This document shows, piece after piece, positions 34,149 to 44,114 of a stretch of DNA of 64,000 nt. Below the pieces are notes generated by a model. It did not search any database, was not told the DNA's origin, and saw only the letters and a list, made by a program, of their open reading frames with translations. The DNA is from Anaerolineae bacterium. GTDB taxonomy: Bacteria; Chloroflexota; Anaerolineae; Aggregatilineales; Phototrophicaceae. Position 1 is the stretch's first letter. Each line of letters starts with the position of its first letter. The stretch is from positions 1-64,000 of the forward strand of contig JAJEFB010000006.1 of the NCBI GenBank assembly GCA_022820665.1, written 5' to 3'. A program made the translations under genes and the position numbers.

Positions 34149-34271
34149 CGCACAATCTCCATTGACCCGCCGGCCCACCGGCTGGCTAAAGACAATCCTA
34201 CGGCGTCATCAGGCAAAAATAAAGCCGAGCACTGAAGATACTCGGCATAATCGTGAACAGGCTCCGGGCAA

Positions 34272-35618
34272 TTAGCGCATGAAACCTTCGTAGTTGCGCA
34301 TAACCAACTGCGCTTCCAACTGGCGCATCGTGTCAATAACCACACCGACAACGATAATCAGACCCGAGCCGGAAATCACCAGGCCGGCATTGATGACCGC
34401 GCCAGACGTCGAAGCCTCCAACGGAAAGATGATGCGATTGACCAGATCAACCATGCCCGGGATAATCGCGATGACACCGAGGAAAAAGGCGCCCACAAAG
34501 GTAATGCGGCGGGTGGTTGTTTTGATGTAATCTTCGGTGCGCTTGCCGGGCCTGATGCCGGGAATGAATCCACCGTTGCGCTGCAAGGTCTCGGCAAGAT
34601 TTTGGTTGCCAACCATCACTTCGGCATAGAAGAAAGTGAAACCAACAGTCATCAGGAAAAATGTGCCCCAATACAGCAGTCCCTGCTGGTTGCCAAAGGT
34701 CGACTGAATGGTATTGCCCACCGCGCCAGGCGGAAACAAGCTAGCGATAATCGCCGGAAAGGTGATGATCGATTGCGCAAAGATCAATGGAATCATGCCT
34801 ACGGGATTCACCCGCAGCGGGATGAAACTGTCCTGCTGAGCGAATTGTCGATTCCCGCGCACGCGCCGGCCGTACTGCACGGGGATTCGCCTTACGCCTT
34901 CTTGAATGACTACCACCGCCAAAACGCTCAGAACGGTGATGATGACAAATAGCACCAGATTGTAAACGCTGCGATCCGGCTGTTGGGTGAGCAATCGAAT
35001 CAGGTTTTGCGGCGCTTGCGCGACGATACCAGCGAAAATGATAATTGAAATACCGTTGCCAATCCCCTGTTCCGTGATCAACTCGCCCAGCCAAATGGCA
35101 AACATCGTACCGGCGGTCATGGTCGTCAAGACCGATACCGTCAATAGCAGATTGCTGCCAACGCCAAAACCAAAGCCGGGGATTATCTCCGTACCCGTGC
35201 CGGTTGCCAGGTTGAAGATACTGATCTGACCCAGCGCTTGCAATACCGCCATCGGGATGGCGACATAATAGGTGTATCGTTGGATCTTTTCTTGTCCGCC
35301 TGGCTCGCGCTGGATCCGTTCCAACGCGGGCACAATCGGCACTAGCAACTGGAAGATGATCGACGCCGTGATGTAAGGGTACACGCCATTCGCGATCACG
35401 CTGAAGTTGGCGACCGCGCCGCCGGAGAGAAGGTTCATCACCTGAATCAAGTTACCGGCGCTGCTGCCGCTTTCAAATACCTGCCGCAGGGCAACGCGAT
35501 CCACCCCGACAACGGGCACGTGAGCCGCGAACTGGTAGACCACGAGAATAAATCCGGTGAATAGCAGTTTGTTCCTTACATCGGGCAAACGCCATGCGTT
35601 ACGCAAAGCTTGAATCAT
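34272..35618 (-). CDS. secY: Protein translocase subunit SecY
   Basis: Channel of the Sec translocon in the inner membrane. The 448-residue protein has ten predicted helices and the family stretches YITASIIFQLL and QEGVRRIPVQYGRR and the C-terminal YEGFMR. The length is normal. It follows rplO after a 157-base gap that contains a perfect inverted repeat (35689-35707), and adk comes 123 bases later. Confidence 0.97.
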   Translation of the reverse strand: MIQALRNAWRLPDVRNKLLFTGFILVVYQFAAHVPVVGVDRVALRQVFESGSSAGNLIQVMNLLSGGAVANFSVIANGVYPYITASIIFQLLVPIVPALERIQREPGGQEKIQRYTYYVAIPMAVLQALGQISIFNLATGTGTEIIPGFGFGVGSNLLLTVSVLTTMTAGTMFAIWLGELITEQGIGNGISIIIFAGIVAQAPQNLIRLLTQQPDRSVYNLVLFVIITVLSVLAVVVIQEGVRRIPVQYGRRVRGNRQFAQQDSFIPLRVNPVGMIPLIFAQSIITFPAIIASLFPPGAVGNTIQSTFGNQQGLLYWGTFFLMTVGFTFFYAEVMVGNQNLAETLQRNGGFIPGIRPGKRTEDYIKTTTRRITFVGAFFLGVIAIIPGMVDLVNRIIFPLEASTSGAVINAGLVISGSGLIIVVGVVIDTMRQLEAQLVMRNYEGFMR

Positions 35619-35688
35619 AACCCTCGTCCTTCGATATAAGCTACCCGCACAAAAAATGCGCTAGTCTTGTCGGCTCCCGCCATATTGA

Positions 35689-35707
35689 GCGTATACAGCG
35701 TATACGC
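35689..35707. repeat. Perfect inverted repeat before secY
   Basis: GCGTATAC-AGC-GTATACGC, an 8-bp stem with a 3-base loop, in the rplO-secY gap. It may be an RNA hairpin or a protein-binding site. Confidence 0.55.
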
Positions 35708-35775
35708 AAGAAGGCGACCCGCGTCTCAAACAGCCTTTGCGACCTTGATCCAACCAGACCTTTCAGCCACATGCC

Positions 35776-36303
35776 CTACTCGCTGTTGCCGTAGAGCCGC
35801 TCCAAATCGACTTTGCGCAGTTTTTTGACGGTCGCGCGCGCGCCCGTCACCTTGAGCGGATGCCGATTAACGCTGCCGCCGGCGCCTTCAATCTTTTCGG
35901 CGGCGCTTCTTGTGAACTTGTTGGCATGCACTTCCAGCTTCTTGCCCAGTTCGCCGCGGCCGAGCACCTTGATCGGTTCATCAGCATTGCGGACCAAGCC
36001 CACCGACTTTAGCGACGCGCCGTTGACAACAGCGCCATCATCAAAGCGCGCTTCTATCATGTCCACATTCACTTCCTGATAATGGATGGCGAATATGTTG
36101 GTGAAACCGCGTTTGAAAGGGAGCCGCCGCACTAATGGCAATTGGCCGCCTTCAAAGTAGGGACCCTTGCCGCCGCCGCTGCGCGCGCCCTGTCCCTTGT
36201 GGCCGCGTCCCGCTGTTTTTCCCTTGCCGGCGGCAATGCCGCGGCCAACGCGTTTGCGCTTGCGCTTCGAACCGGGATCGGGTTTCAAGTCATGCAATTT
36301 CAT
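35776..36303 (-). CDS. rplO: Large ribosomal subunit protein uL15
   Basis: 175-residue L15 of the 50S subunit, with the Gly-rich N-terminus [19 protein letters not shown] and [18 protein letters not shown]. Slightly longer than E. coli L15 (144) because of a C-terminal addition ending GNSE. The ATG overlaps the rpmD stop by 4 bases. Confidence 0.96.
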   Translation of the reverse strand: MKLHDLKPDPGSKRKRKRVGRGIAAGKGKTAGRGHKGQGARSGGGKGPYFEGGQLPLVRRLPFKRGFTNIFAIHYQEVNVDMIEARFDDGAVVNGASLKSVGLVRNADEPIKVLGRGELGKKLEVHANKFTRSAAEKIEGAGGSVNRHPLKVTGARATVKKLRKVDLERLYGNSE

Positions 36304-36503
36304 GATTCGTCGACCTCTTCGACTTTGACCAGGTGGCTGACCTTGGCGATCATTCCCCGAACCTGAGGCGCGTCGCCGATCAGTACCGCGCGTCCCATAC
36401 GCCGCAAACCGAGCGACTTGATTGTGGCTTTCTGCTTGCTGTTGTAGCCGATGGGACTTTTGACCAAAGTTACCTTCAGCATTTTTCCACGTTGCTCACT
36501 CAT
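36300..36503 (-). CDS. rpmD: Large ribosomal subunit protein uL30
   Basis: 67-residue L30. The core reads [25 protein letters not shown], quoted in part, and ends in VKVEEVDES. The ATG at 36503 lies inside the end of rpsE (8-base overlap) with GAGG in the rpsE codons just upstream. The preceding frame is open but unrelated. Confidence 0.94.
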   Translation of the reverse strand: MSEQRGKMLKVTLVKSPIGYNSKQKATIKSLGLRRMGRAVLIGDAPQVRGMIAKVSHLVKVEEVDES

Positions 36504-37059
36504 GGTCCGCACCTCGAGCGCTTCGACGTTCCCACACCGGGGCAACTTCGTGCACCTGCTTGCCGCGCATTTGCGCCAATTGCTCCGCGCCGCGCAATTG
36601 CTTCAGCGCGTCGAGCGTCGCCATGGTTACGTTGAGCAAGTTGGCGCTGCCTTGGCTCTTCGTCAAGATATTGCGCACGCCAACGACTTCCAAAACAGCG
36701 CGCACGCCGCCGCCAGCGATGACGCCCGTACCGGGGGCAGCCGGCTTCAGCAGTACGCGAGCGCCGCCATGACGGCCCGTGACCGTGTAGGGGATCGTCG
36801 TGCCAGAAAGCGCCACTTTTTCGATATTGCGACGCGCCCGCTCGGCAGCTTTGCGGATGCTGTCCGGCACTGCCCGCGCCTTGCCGATACCAATGCCGAC
36901 ATTGCCCCTGTTGTCGCCAACGACCACTACGGTGCGGAAGGCGAAGCGGCGCCCGCCTTTGATCACCTTGGCAACGCGGCGAATATCTACTACACGTTCA
37001 TCCAGTTCATCGCGCTCATCCTGGTTCCTGCGCGAATCCCGACGTCTGTTGTCTGCCAT
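36496..37059 (-). CDS. rpsE: Small ribosomal subunit protein uS5
   Basis: 187-residue S5, involved in decoding accuracy. It carries [20 protein letters not shown] and the second domain with [20 protein letters not shown]. The first 18 residues are very rich in Arg and Asp. The GGAG binding site lies 9 bases before the ATG. It overlaps rpmD. Confidence 0.97.
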   Translation of the reverse strand: MADNRRRDSRRNQDERDELDERVVDIRRVAKVIKGGRRFAFRTVVVVGDNRGNVGIGIGKARAVPDSIRKAAERARRNIEKVALSGTTIPYTVTGRHGGARVLLKPAAPGTGVIAGGGVRAVLEVVGVRNILTKSQGSANLLNVTMATLDALKQLRGAEQLAQMRGKQVHEVAPVWERRSARGADHE

Positions 37060-37074
37060 ATCTTTACTCCACGC

Positions 37075-37449
37075 CTATAGTTCGAGTCCGGCTTCACGGG
37101 CGCCCTGCGCCACCGCCGCCACGCGCCCGGAATATTTGAAGCCTCCGCGATCAAATACCACAGTGCTTATGCCTGCTTCCCGCGCTCGCTCCGCGACCTT
37201 CTGTCCGACAATGTTAGCCGCTTCGACCTTGTTCTTGTCGGCCAATGTCGGCGCGACGTCTTTGTCTATCGTCGAGCAAGAAACCAGAGTGCGCCCTTCG
37301 ATGTCATCAATCACCTGAACAAAGACGTTTCGGTTGCTGCGATAGACATTCATCCTCGGACGCTGCGGCGTTCCGGAGATATGCCTGCGCACGCGACGAT
37401 GGCGCCGCTTGCGAGCGAGATACTTCCTGCGACCTACAATGTCAGCCAT
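37075..37449 (-). CDS. rplR: Large ribosomal subunit protein uL18
   Basis: 124-residue L18, the 5S rRNA-binding protein. It shows [20 protein letters not shown] and [27 protein letters not shown] near the C-terminus, quoted in part. It follows rplF by 55 bases and precedes rpsE by 15. Confidence 0.96.
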   Translation of the reverse strand: MADIVGRRKYLARKRRHRRVRRHISGTPQRPRMNVYRSNRNVFVQVIDDIEGRTLVSCSTIDKDVAPTLADKNKVEAANIVGQKVAERAREAGISTVVFDRGGFKYSGRVAAVAQGAREAGLEL

Positions 37450-37504
37450 TTATCCAACCTCATGTTTTCTGATCACACGACGATGGGTATCACCGTCGCG
37501 CGCC

Positions 37505-38053
37505 TTATTTCTTGCCAGCCTTACCAGCCTTGCGCCGGACATATTCCCCAAAATAGCGAACACCCTTCCCTTTATAAGGCTCTGGGGGGCGCCATCCGCG
37601 GATATCTGCCGCTATCTGACCAACGACCTGTTTGTTGATCCCGTCCACATGGATGATAGAGCCGCGCGAATCCTTCGGAACATCAAAGCTGATGTTCTCC
37701 GGAGGCTCGACAAGGATCTCGTGTGAATGACCAAGCCGCAATTGCAGATTCTTGCCCTGCAAAATCGCCTGATAACCGACACCCTGAATCTCCAGTGTTT
37801 TGCGATAACCCTGGGAAACGCCAGTCACCATGTTCGCCAGCAAAGCGCGTGTCAAACCATGCAATGCTTTGTGGTGGCGGAGGTCCGTCGGGCGCTCGAC
37901 GATCAATGCGCCATCATCTTGCCGGATCGTCATATCCGGATTGAATTCCTGCGTTAGCTCGCCCTTGGGACCTCTTATCGTGACCGCATTTTTTTCGATT
38001 GTGACTGTCACTTTGTCCGGAAGGACGACCGGTTGCTTTCCAATGCGAGACAT
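37505..38053 (-). CDS. rplF: Large ribosomal subunit protein uL6
   Basis: 182-residue L6 at the factor-binding side of the 50S subunit. It has two related beta-alpha domains, the start MSRIGKQPVVLPDKV and the family end WRPPEPYKGKGVRYFGEYVR (20 residues shown). AAGGGAA precedes the ATG. Confidence 0.97.
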   Translation of the reverse strand: MSRIGKQPVVLPDKVTVTIEKNAVTIRGPKGELTQEFNPDMTIRQDDGALIVERPTDLRHHKALHGLTRALLANMVTGVSQGYRKTLEIQGVGYQAILQGKNLQLRLGHSHEILVEPPENISFDVPKDSRGSIIHVDGINKQVVGQIAADIRGWRPPEPYKGKGVRYFGEYVRRKAGKAGKK

Positions 38054-38068
38054 GATCGTTCCCTTCCC

Positions 38069-38482
38069 CTACCAGATATAACAGAGCACTTCGCCACCAA
38101 CGCCGCTGCGACGGGCTTGTTGCGCCGTCATGACGCCTTTCGGCGTTGTTACGATGGCGATGCCGGTTCCGCTCAAGACGATCGGCAACTCGCTGCGCTT
38201 GCGATACACGCGGCGTCCCGGCTTACTGATGCGCCTGAGCTGCGTGATTACCGGGCGCCGATCTCTGCGAGAACCGAAATACTTCAACTGAATATGAATC
38301 AACGGCACCGGGGTCTCATCACCAATCGAGTAGTCTTCCACATAGCCCTCTTCCTTCAGGATGCGGGCGATCTCGATCTTAATGTTCGATTTGGGTACGA
38401 TCACCTCGAGCTTGCCCGCTGTCAACGCATTGCGGACGCGCGTCAACATATCAGCAATGGGATCATTTGTCACATTAGACAC
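38069..38482 (-). CDS. rpsH: Small ribosomal subunit protein uS8
   Basis: 137-residue S8, which binds helix 21 of 16S rRNA and in E. coli represses the spc operon. It shows DPIADMLTRVRNA and the C-terminal GTGIAIVTTPKGVMTAQQAR. The start is GTG at 38482, with AGGAGG about 9 bases upstream. Confidence 0.97.
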   Translation of the reverse strand: MSNVTNDPIADMLTRVRNALTAGKLEVIVPKSNIKIEIARILKEEGYVEDYSIGDETPVPLIHIQLKYFGSRRDRRPVITQLRRISKPGRRVYRKRSELPIVLSGTGIAIVTTPKGVMTAQQARRSGVGGEVLCYIW

Positions 38483-38494
38483 CGTTACCGCCTC

Positions 38495-38677
38495 CTACCA
38501 GCTCGACTTTACAACGCCGGGAATCTCGCCGTTTAGCGCCATCTCGCGAAAGCAAATCCGGCACAAACCAAAACGGCGGATATAAGCGCGTGGACGTCCA
38601 CATACCTTGCAACGATTCCGCACGCGCACATCGAATTTGCGACGCTGCTCCCGATATTGCATACACTTCTTCGCCAT
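38495..38677 (-). CDS. rpsZ: Small ribosomal subunit protein uS14, zinc-binding type Z
   Basis: 60-residue short S14 with four zinc Cys in C-x2-C ... C-x2-C ([20 protein letters not shown]). This is the zinc form found in Gram-positives and Chloroflexota, in contrast to the long zinc-free form. AGGGA lies 6 bases before the ATG. Confidence 0.97.
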   Translation of the reverse strand: MAKKCMQYREQRRKFDVRVRNRCKVCGRPRAYIRRFGLCRICFREMALNGEIPGVVKSSW

Positions 38678-38687
38678 ATACGTCCCT

Positions 38688-39230
38688 CTAATTCCCTTGG
38701 AAAGGCATACCGAGCAGCGAAAGCAAACGGCGTCCTTCCTCGTCAGTTTTTGCCGTCGTTACAATCGTGATCTCCATCCCGCGCACTTTGTCGATCTTGT
38801 CAAAGTCGATTTCCGGGAATACCAGTTGCTCGCGTAAGCCGACCGTGAAATTCCCGCGACCGTCCAGCTTGGGGGATACCCCGCGGAAGTCGCGAATACG
38901 CGGCAGCGCGATATTGACCAGGCGATCGTACAGCGACCACATCCTTTGTTTGCGCAAGGTCACCTTTGTGCCGATGGCACGCCCTTCGCGCAACTTATAC
39001 GTGGCAATGCTCTTTTTTGCGCGGGTTACAATCGGCTGCTGACCAGTGATCACTTTCAGATCCTCGACGGCGCCGTCCAGCGACTTGGGTTCATCAATCG
39101 CTTCGCCAACACCCACATTAACCGTTATCTTGCTGATGGTTGGCACTTGCATCAGATTGGTATAGCCAAATTCTTGCTGCAAGATCGGCACGACTTCTTC
39201 CTGATAGCGAGTGTACATGCGGTTTTCCAT
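38688..39230 (-). CDS. rplE: Large ribosomal subunit protein uL5
   Basis: 180-residue L5, which binds 5S rRNA and touches the P-site tRNA. It has [26 protein letters not shown] and the C-terminal [26 protein letters not shown] precedes the ATG. Length normal. Confidence 0.97.
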   Translation of the reverse strand: MENRMYTRYQEEVVPILQQEFGYTNLMQVPTISKITVNVGVGEAIDEPKSLDGAVEDLKVITGQQPIVTRAKKSIATYKLREGRAIGTKVTLRKQRMWSLYDRLVNIALPRIRDFRGVSPKLDGRGNFTVGLREQLVFPEIDFDKIDKVRGMEITIVTTAKTDEEGRRLLSLLGMPFQGN

Positions 39231-39249
39231 AATTCACCTCGCTCCGTCG

Positions 39250-39576
39250 CTAGCTGATATCGCTATCGCATTTTTTGCAAAAACGTGATTTGACGCCATT
39301 ATCGTTCCTCCGATAGCCCACACGGGTTCGCTCGTCGCAACTGCCGCAAACCACCATCACGTTCGACAAATGCAAGGGCGCTTCGAATTCGATAATCTGC
39401 GCCGGGATCTGCTGGCCGCCGGGCGCGGGACGCGCTTTACGATGTCGTTTCATGATGTTAACGGTATTGACGATCACGCGGTCTTTCTTGACAAGCACGC
39501 GCACAACTTCCCCGCGCTGGCCCTTGTCCTTCCCTGCGATCACTTCGACAGTGTCGCCTTGTTTCACACGTTGCAT
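39250..39576 (-). CDS. rplX: Large ribosomal subunit protein uL24
   Basis: 108-residue L24, an assembly-initiator protein. The KOW motif is at the N-terminus (GDTVEVIAGKDKGQRGEV). The C-terminal third has two Cys pairs, CGSC and CKKC, that could bind zinc, as in some other bacterial L24 proteins. Confidence 0.96.
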   Translation of the reverse strand: MQRVKQGDTVEVIAGKDKGQRGEVVRVLVKKDRVIVNTVNIMKRHRKARPAPGGQQIPAQIIEFEAPLHLSNVMVVCGSCDERTRVGYRRNDNGVKSRFCKKCDSDIS

Positions 39577-39590
39577 GATACTTCCCTCGT

Positions 39591-39962
39591 CTACAGCGTC
39601 TCTGGCGCCAGCGATACAATTTTCATAAAGCCTTTGTCACGCAACTCGCGCGCGACCGGTCCAAACACGCGGGTACCGCGCGGGTTTTCCAGATCTTCCG
39701 CCAGGACCACCGCGGCGTTGTCGTCAAAGCGGATGCTCGAGCCATCGGCGCGGCGATACTCTTTGTGCGTTCGCACGATCACAGCGCGTACCAATTCGCC
39801 CTTTTTTACCGCGCTGGATGTCGAGGCCGATTTCACCGTGCCCACCACGATATCGCCAACATGACCATACTTGACCCGCGACCCGCCTATGACACGGATA
39901 ACCAGGATCTCTTGCGCTCCACTGTTATCAGCGACTTTCAGACGAGATTCTGTCTGAATCAT
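39591..39962 (-). CDS. rplN: Large ribosomal subunit protein uL14
   Basis: 123-residue L14 at the subunit interface. It begins [19 protein letters not shown] and carries [17 protein letters not shown]. Length normal. GGAG precedes the ATG. Confidence 0.97.
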   Translation of the reverse strand: MIQTESRLKVADNSGAQEILVIRVIGGSRVKYGHVGDIVVGTVKSASTSSAVKKGELVRAVIVRTHKEYRRADGSSIRFDDNAAVVLAEDLENPRGTRVFGPVARELRDKGFMKIVSLAPETL

Positions 39963-39974
39963 CGTGGACTCTCC

Positions 39975-40235
39975 TTATGATCCCAGTTCGTCCGGCTGTT
40001 CCAGCACGGATTCTACAACCCAGCGTTTACGTTTGCTTATCGGGCGACTTTGCACGATGCGTACAACCGCTCCGATGCCAGCGCCGGTTTCGTCGTGCGC
40101 CATGACCTTTTTCGTCGACGTCACAACTTTACGATATATCGGGTGCATCTTGCGGTTCTCAATCGCAACAACAACCGTCTTTTGCATCTTGTCGCTGACG
40201 ACCGTTCCAACCATGCGTTTGCGTCTATTGGGCAT
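39975..40235 (-). CDS. rpsQ: Small ribosomal subunit protein uS17
   Basis: 86-residue S17, an early 16S-binding protein with an OB fold: VGTVVSDKMQKTVVVAIEN and HPIYRKVV. The ATG at 40235 lies inside the end of rpmC (11-base overlap), with GGAGG upstream. Confidence 0.96.
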   Translation of the reverse strand: MPNRRKRMVGTVVSDKMQKTVVVAIENRKMHPIYRKVVTSTKKVMAHDETGAGIGAVVRIVQSRPISKRKRWVVESVLEQPDELGS

Positions 40236-40455
40236 CGCTCGTCCCTCCTTCGGCAATGAGTTCGGCAGCCAGCTCGCGCTCGCGCAGAGCGGTCTTCAGC
40301 CGGGCAATATCGCGCCGCGTTTTGCGGAACAATGTCGTATCCTTAAGTTCGCCGGACTCCTTCTGAATGCGATAGGTATACATTTCGACCTTCAGGTCTT
40401 CAATCTTGTCCAGAATGTCATCGGTAGACATAGCGCGGATTTCGTCAATGTACAT
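40225..40455 (-). CDS. rpmC: Large ribosomal subunit protein uL29
   Basis: 76-residue L29 by the exit tunnel, a two-helix protein with ESGELKDTTLFRKTRRDIARLKT (in part). Its ATG overlaps the rplP stop by 1 base, and its end overlaps the rpsQ start. Confidence 0.95.
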   Translation of the reverse strand: MYIDEIRAMSTDDILDKIEDLKVEMYTYRIQKESGELKDTTLFRKTRRDIARLKTALRERELAAELIAEGGTSDAQ

Positions 40456-40889
40456 CAGCTAACCTCCCGGCCGGAAATCGGGTCGAATCGTTTCACGAAC
40501 TTGGTCTTGATCGGCAATTTGTGCGAAGCAAGGCGCAAGGCTTCCCGCGCGTCAGCTTCCGGCACGCCGCTCATTTCAAACAGAATACGACCTGGCTTCA
40601 CCACACAGACCCATTTTTCCACCGAGCCCTTGCCCTTGCCCATACGGGTTTCCGCAGCTTTTTGCGTAACCGGCTTGTCCGGGAAGATGCGGATCCACAC
40701 TTTGCCGCGCCGGCGAATATAGCGCACCATGGCACGACGGCATGCCTCGATCTGGCGGCTGGTTACCCAGCTCGGTTCCAAAGCTTGCAGTCCATAATCG
40801 CCGAACTGTACCACGGCGCCCCGTTTCGCTTTGCCGCGCATTCTGCCGCGCATCTGCTTGTTATATTTTCTGCGTTTCGGCATTAACAT
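40455..40889 (-). CDS. rplP: Large ribosomal subunit protein uL16
   Basis: 144-residue L16 of the 50S A-site region. It begins [19 protein letters not shown] and includes [19 protein letters not shown], quoted in part. AAGGAG lies 8 bases before the first ATG, which I prefer over the ATG two codons later. Confidence 0.97.
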   Translation of the reverse strand: MLMPKRRKYNKQMRGRMRGKAKRGAVVQFGDYGLQALEPSWVTSRQIEACRRAMVRYIRRRGKVWIRIFPDKPVTQKAAETRMGKGKGSVEKWVCVVKPGRILFEMSGVPEADAREALRLASHKLPIKTKFVKRFDPISGREVS

Positions 40890-40965
40890 GTGGATTGCTC
40901 CTTCTTGCTGCTGCCCCTATTGCAAGGACTCGACAGCCATCAAGCCGCTGAAATCTTCAAAAGTC

Positions 40966-41658
40966 TCAGTTTCGTCGGCCCCTGCGACCCTCTTGCCCTG
41001 ACCGCGCCACACTGGCAAAGGGACTCTCGCCGGGCAGAATATCGCCATTGTAAACCCAGACTTTTACGCCGATCTGCCCAAATGTCGTTAGAGCCTCGGC
41101 GAATCCATAATCGATGTCGGCGCGCAGTGTATTCCGCGGAACGCGACCGTCGAACATCCACTCGCGCCTCGCCATGTCCGAACCGCCTAGACGACCGCTA
41201 ACCTCTATGCGGATGCCGCCGGCGCCTTGTCGCATAGCCTGCGTGATCGCTCGCTTCATCGCGCGGCTGTGCCCAATTCGACGCACCAACTGCGAGGCAA
41301 CGTTTTCGGCAACCAGGGTCGCGTCAAGATCGGGTTTTTCGATCTCGTTAACTTCTACCTTGACCTTCTTCCCAGTCATATCTTGCAGGTTCTGCCGCAG
41401 TTCCTTGACTGCTTCGCCCTTGCGACCAATGATGAGGCCCGGGCGAACCGTATTGATCGTGATAATCACTAAATTGGGATGCCGCTCAATCTCAATGCGG
41501 GAAACGCCGGCGCGCGCGGTCTTCTTTTTCAAGTATTTGCGAATCTTGCGGTCTTCCATCAACAGATTGACATAGCGTTCGCCGTCCGCATACCAGCGAG
41601 CGTCCCACTCGCGAATCACTTTCAGGCGGAATCCTTTGGGATGTACCTTACGACCCAT
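40966..41658 (-). CDS. rpsC: Small ribosomal subunit protein uS3
   Basis: 230-residue S3 of the 30S head and mRNA entry. It begins MGRKVHPKGFRLKVIREWD, with a type II KH domain (IGRKGEAVKELRQNL) and the C-terminal S3 domain. The ATG overlaps the rplV stop by 1 base (TAATG). The 76-base gap to rplP contains nothing recognised. Confidence 0.97.
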   Translation of the reverse strand: MGRKVHPKGFRLKVIREWDARWYADGERYVNLLMEDRKIRKYLKKKTARAGVSRIEIERHPNLVIITINTVRPGLIIGRKGEAVKELRQNLQDMTGKKVKVEVNEIEKPDLDATLVAENVASQLVRRIGHSRAMKRAITQAMRQGAGGIRIEVSGRLGGSDMARREWMFDGRVPRNTLRADIDYGFAEALTTFGQIGVKVWVYNGDILPGESPFASVARSGQEGRRGRRN

Positions 41659-42002
41659 TATTCTTCTTCCTCTCGCTCTGCCAAAATCACCCACAGGTGT
41701 GATGTGCGCTTCAAACGCGGCTTGTAGCGACCGCGCGCCCCCGCCTTAAAGCGCTTCAAGGTGGGACCGTCGCCAGCGTAAATCTGCGAAACAAACAAGT
41801 CGTCCGGATTGAGATCGAAGTTGTTTGTGGCGTTCGCCATTGCCGAAGCCAAGGTCTTGCTGACCAAAGCAGCGCCCTTCTGGGGCATATAATCAAGGAC
41901 GATCTGCGCTTCATGCGCGTCCATGCCGCGGACTTTGTCGCAAACCAGACGCAATTTCCTTGGCGAGATTGGCAGATACTTGGTCATAGCGCGAACTTCC
42001 AT
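41658..42002 (-). CDS. rplV: Large ribosomal subunit protein uL22
   Basis: 114-residue L22 with the exit-tunnel hairpin. It shows KYLPISPRKLRLVCDKVRG and DGPTLKRFKAGARGRYKP. The Glu-rich tail EREEEE is unusual only in degree. Confidence 0.96.
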   Translation of the reverse strand: MEVRAMTKYLPISPRKLRLVCDKVRGMDAHEAQIVLDYMPQKGAALVSKTLASAMANATNNFDLNPDDLFVSQIYAGDGPTLKRFKAGARGRYKPRLKRTSHLWVILAEREEEE

Positions 42003-42013
42003 ATCAGAATCCC

Positions 42014-42283
42014 CTATCTCCTGCTATCGGTAACGTGGCCTCGGAAAGTTCGGGTTGGCGCAAATTCGCCAAGTTTGTGTCCGACCATGTTCTCCGTGAT
42101 ATAGATTGGCACATGGCGCCGACCGTCGTGCACGGCGATGGTATGACCGACCATTTGCGGGAAGATCGTACTTGCCCGGCTCCAGGTCCGTATCACGACT
42201 TTTTTGTTCTGGTCATTGAGCTTCTCGACCTTTTCGAGAAGTTTTGGGCTAACGAAATAGCCCTTTTTCAAGGAACGTGACAT
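42014..42283 (-). CDS. rpsS: Small ribosomal subunit protein uS19
   Basis: 89-residue S19 of the 30S head. It begins [19 protein letters not shown] and carries [20 protein letters not shown], the core of the family. GGGAG precedes the ATG at 42283; the upstream open frame is not related. Confidence 0.97.
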   Translation of the reverse strand: MSRSLKKGYFVSPKLLEKVEKLNDQNKKVVIRTWSRASTIFPQMVGHTIAVHDGRRHVPIYITENMVGHKLGEFAPTRTFRGHVTDSRR

Positions 42284-42300
42284 GCTAGATTCTCCCGAAA

Positions 42301-43134
42301 CTAACGGCGCTTGCCCCGGCGACGAACAATAAACTTGCTGGTGCGCTTGTTGCGCCGCGTCCGCACACCGAGCGCCTTCTTGCCCCAAGGCGTCTTGGGC
42401 GCAGCCATACCGATTCCAGATTTGCCTTCGCCGCCGCCGTGCGGGTGGCTCGCTGGGTCCATTGCGCTGCCGCGGACGGTGGGCCTCCAGCCCAGCCAGC
42501 GTTTGCGGCCAGCCTTACCCAGCTTGACGTTAGAATGTTCCGCGTTGCCGACTTGGCCGATCGTTGCGCGGCAAGTTTCGAGGATCATGCGCATCTCGCC
42601 ACTGGGCAAACGCAAAGTGATGTACTTATCCTCAGCGGCCAGAATCTGCGCGGAGGTGCCGGCCGAGCGGGCGATCTGCCCACCCTTTCCAGGTCTCATC
42701 TCGATGTTGTGTACAACCGTGCCCAAGGGGATGTCCTTGAGCGCGCGGCTGTTGCCCGGGCGCAGTGCGCTCATAGCGCCGTTGCCAATGACATCCCCAA
42801 CGCTGACACCCATGGGCGCGATGATATAACTCTTAAGCCCGTCCTCGTATTGCAAAAGCGCAATGCGGGCCGAACGATTGGGGTCGTACTCGATCGCGAT
42901 CACTTCTGCGCGACAATCTTCCTTGTCGCGCTTGAAGTCGATGAGCCGGTACCTGCGTTTGTGCCCTCCGCCGCGATGGCGCACAGTGATACGGCCCGAA
43001 TTATTGCGCCCCCCCTTCTTGCGAAGAGCGGTGGTCAAGGCGCGCTCCGGCTTCTTCTTGGTGATCTCCTCAAACGTATAGCCGGTCATGTCGCGACGCC
43101 CCGGCGATGTCGGCTTGTATACCTTGATCGGCAT
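42301..43134 (-). CDS. rplB: Large ribosomal subunit protein uL2
   Basis: 277-residue L2, needed for subunit joining and peptidyl transfer. The family motifs are [20 protein letters not shown], quoted in full as 20 residues, and [19 protein letters not shown] with the conserved His. GGGAG precedes the ATG. Confidence 0.97.
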   Translation of the reverse strand: MPIKVYKPTSPGRRDMTGYTFEEITKKKPERALTTALRKKGGRNNSGRITVRHRGGGHKRRYRLIDFKRDKEDCRAEVIAIEYDPNRSARIALLQYEDGLKSYIIAPMGVSVGDVIGNGAMSALRPGNSRALKDIPLGTVVHNIEMRPGKGGQIARSAGTSAQILAAEDKYITLRLPSGEMRMILETCRATIGQVGNAEHSNVKLGKAGRKRWLGWRPTVRGSAMDPASHPHGGGEGKSGIGMAAPKTPWGKKALGVRTRRNKRTSKFIVRRRGKRR

Positions 43135-43147
43135 CGTTCATGCTCCC

Positions 43148-43450
43148 TTAGACGTTGAACAGCTCAATGGATACGCCGTCTTCCAAAGTAACCACAGCCT
43201 TTTTCCACTGACGTGACCGGATGTACCAGTTCCGTCCCCGGCGACCGCGTTTAGCGGGCATATTCATGGTGTTCACTTTCAGCACTTTGCCTTCGAGTTC
43301 GAAAATCTCTTCGACAGCTTCCTTGATCTGGATTTTGTTGGCATTGCGCGCTACTTCGAAGACATATTTGTTGTCATCGTCGACCATACCGGTCGTTTTT
43401 TCCGTTATCACCGGCCGACGGATTACGTCATATATATGAAGCTCTGCCAC
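43148..43450 (-). CDS. rplW: Large ribosomal subunit protein uL23
   Basis: 100-residue L23, docking site of trigger factor and SRP at the exit tunnel. It has DVIRRPVITEKTTGM near the N-terminus and VNTMNMPAKRGRRGR. The start is GTG one base after the rplD stop, with AAGGAGG inside the rplD end. Confidence 0.96.
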   Translation of the reverse strand: MAELHIYDVIRRPVITEKTTGMVDDDNKYVFEVARNANKIQIKEAVEEIFELEGKVLKVNTMNMPAKRGRRGRNWYIRSRQWKKAVVTLEDGVSIELFNV

Positions 43451-43451
43451 C

Positions 43452-44081
43452 TTAGCCCTCCTTGCTCCAAATGCGCGTTACGATCTCTAGCGCATCCAAA
43501 GACATGATGACCTTGTCGTATTTGAGCAGGTCGCGCACATTGAGATAGTCTGCGATGATCGAATGCGCGTTCGGCAAGTTGGCGACGCCCTTGCGCACAG
43601 CCTTCTGTTGCGAACTAATCACCAAAAGCGCGGACTGATCGCCGACTAGCGCTGATATGATTCGCTTCATCTCTCTGGTCTTTGGCGCATTGGAGTCCAG
43701 ACTGTCGACTAGCACCAACTGTTCATCCCTAACCAGAACGCTCAAGGTCGAGCGAATCGCCCCGCGACGCATCTTTTTCGGCATGCGCTTTGAGAAGTCG
43801 CGCGGCTTTGGTCCATGTGCCAAGCCGCCACCAACGAATATCGGCGCGCTCTGGGCGCCGTGGCGCGCGCGTCCAGTCCCTTTCTGCCGATACCATTTCG
43901 CCCCCGTGGCGCGGATCTGGCTGCGCGACAAAGTGCTCGCCGATCCCTGACGCGCGTTCGCCATCTGGCGGACAAAAGCCTGATGCATCAAACCGACGTT
44001 TATCTTCGCGTCGAAAATGTCCGACGGCAACTCCACCTGCGATACCTGCTTGCCGGCGTTGTTCATCACTGGGAATTCCAT
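43452..44081 (-). CDS. rplD: Large ribosomal subunit protein uL4
   Basis: 209-residue L4. The tunnel loop reads RSQIRATGAKWYRQKGTGRA, and the core has GGGLAHGPKPRDFSKRMPKK. In E. coli L4 also represses the S10 operon. TAGGAG precedes the ATG at 44081; an upstream in-frame start seven codons earlier is less likely. Confidence 0.96.
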   Translation of the reverse strand: MEFPVMNNAGKQVSQVELPSDIFDAKINVGLMHQAFVRQMANARQGSASTLSRSQIRATGAKWYRQKGTGRARHGAQSAPIFVGGGLAHGPKPRDFSKRMPKKMRRGAIRSTLSVLVRDEQLVLVDSLDSNAPKTREMKRIISALVGDQSALLVISSQQKAVRKGVANLPNAHSIIADYLNVRDLLKYDKVIMSLDALEIVTRIWSKEG

Positions 44082-44114
44082 AGCGAATGCTCCTATTTCC
44101 ACGATCGCCGACCG

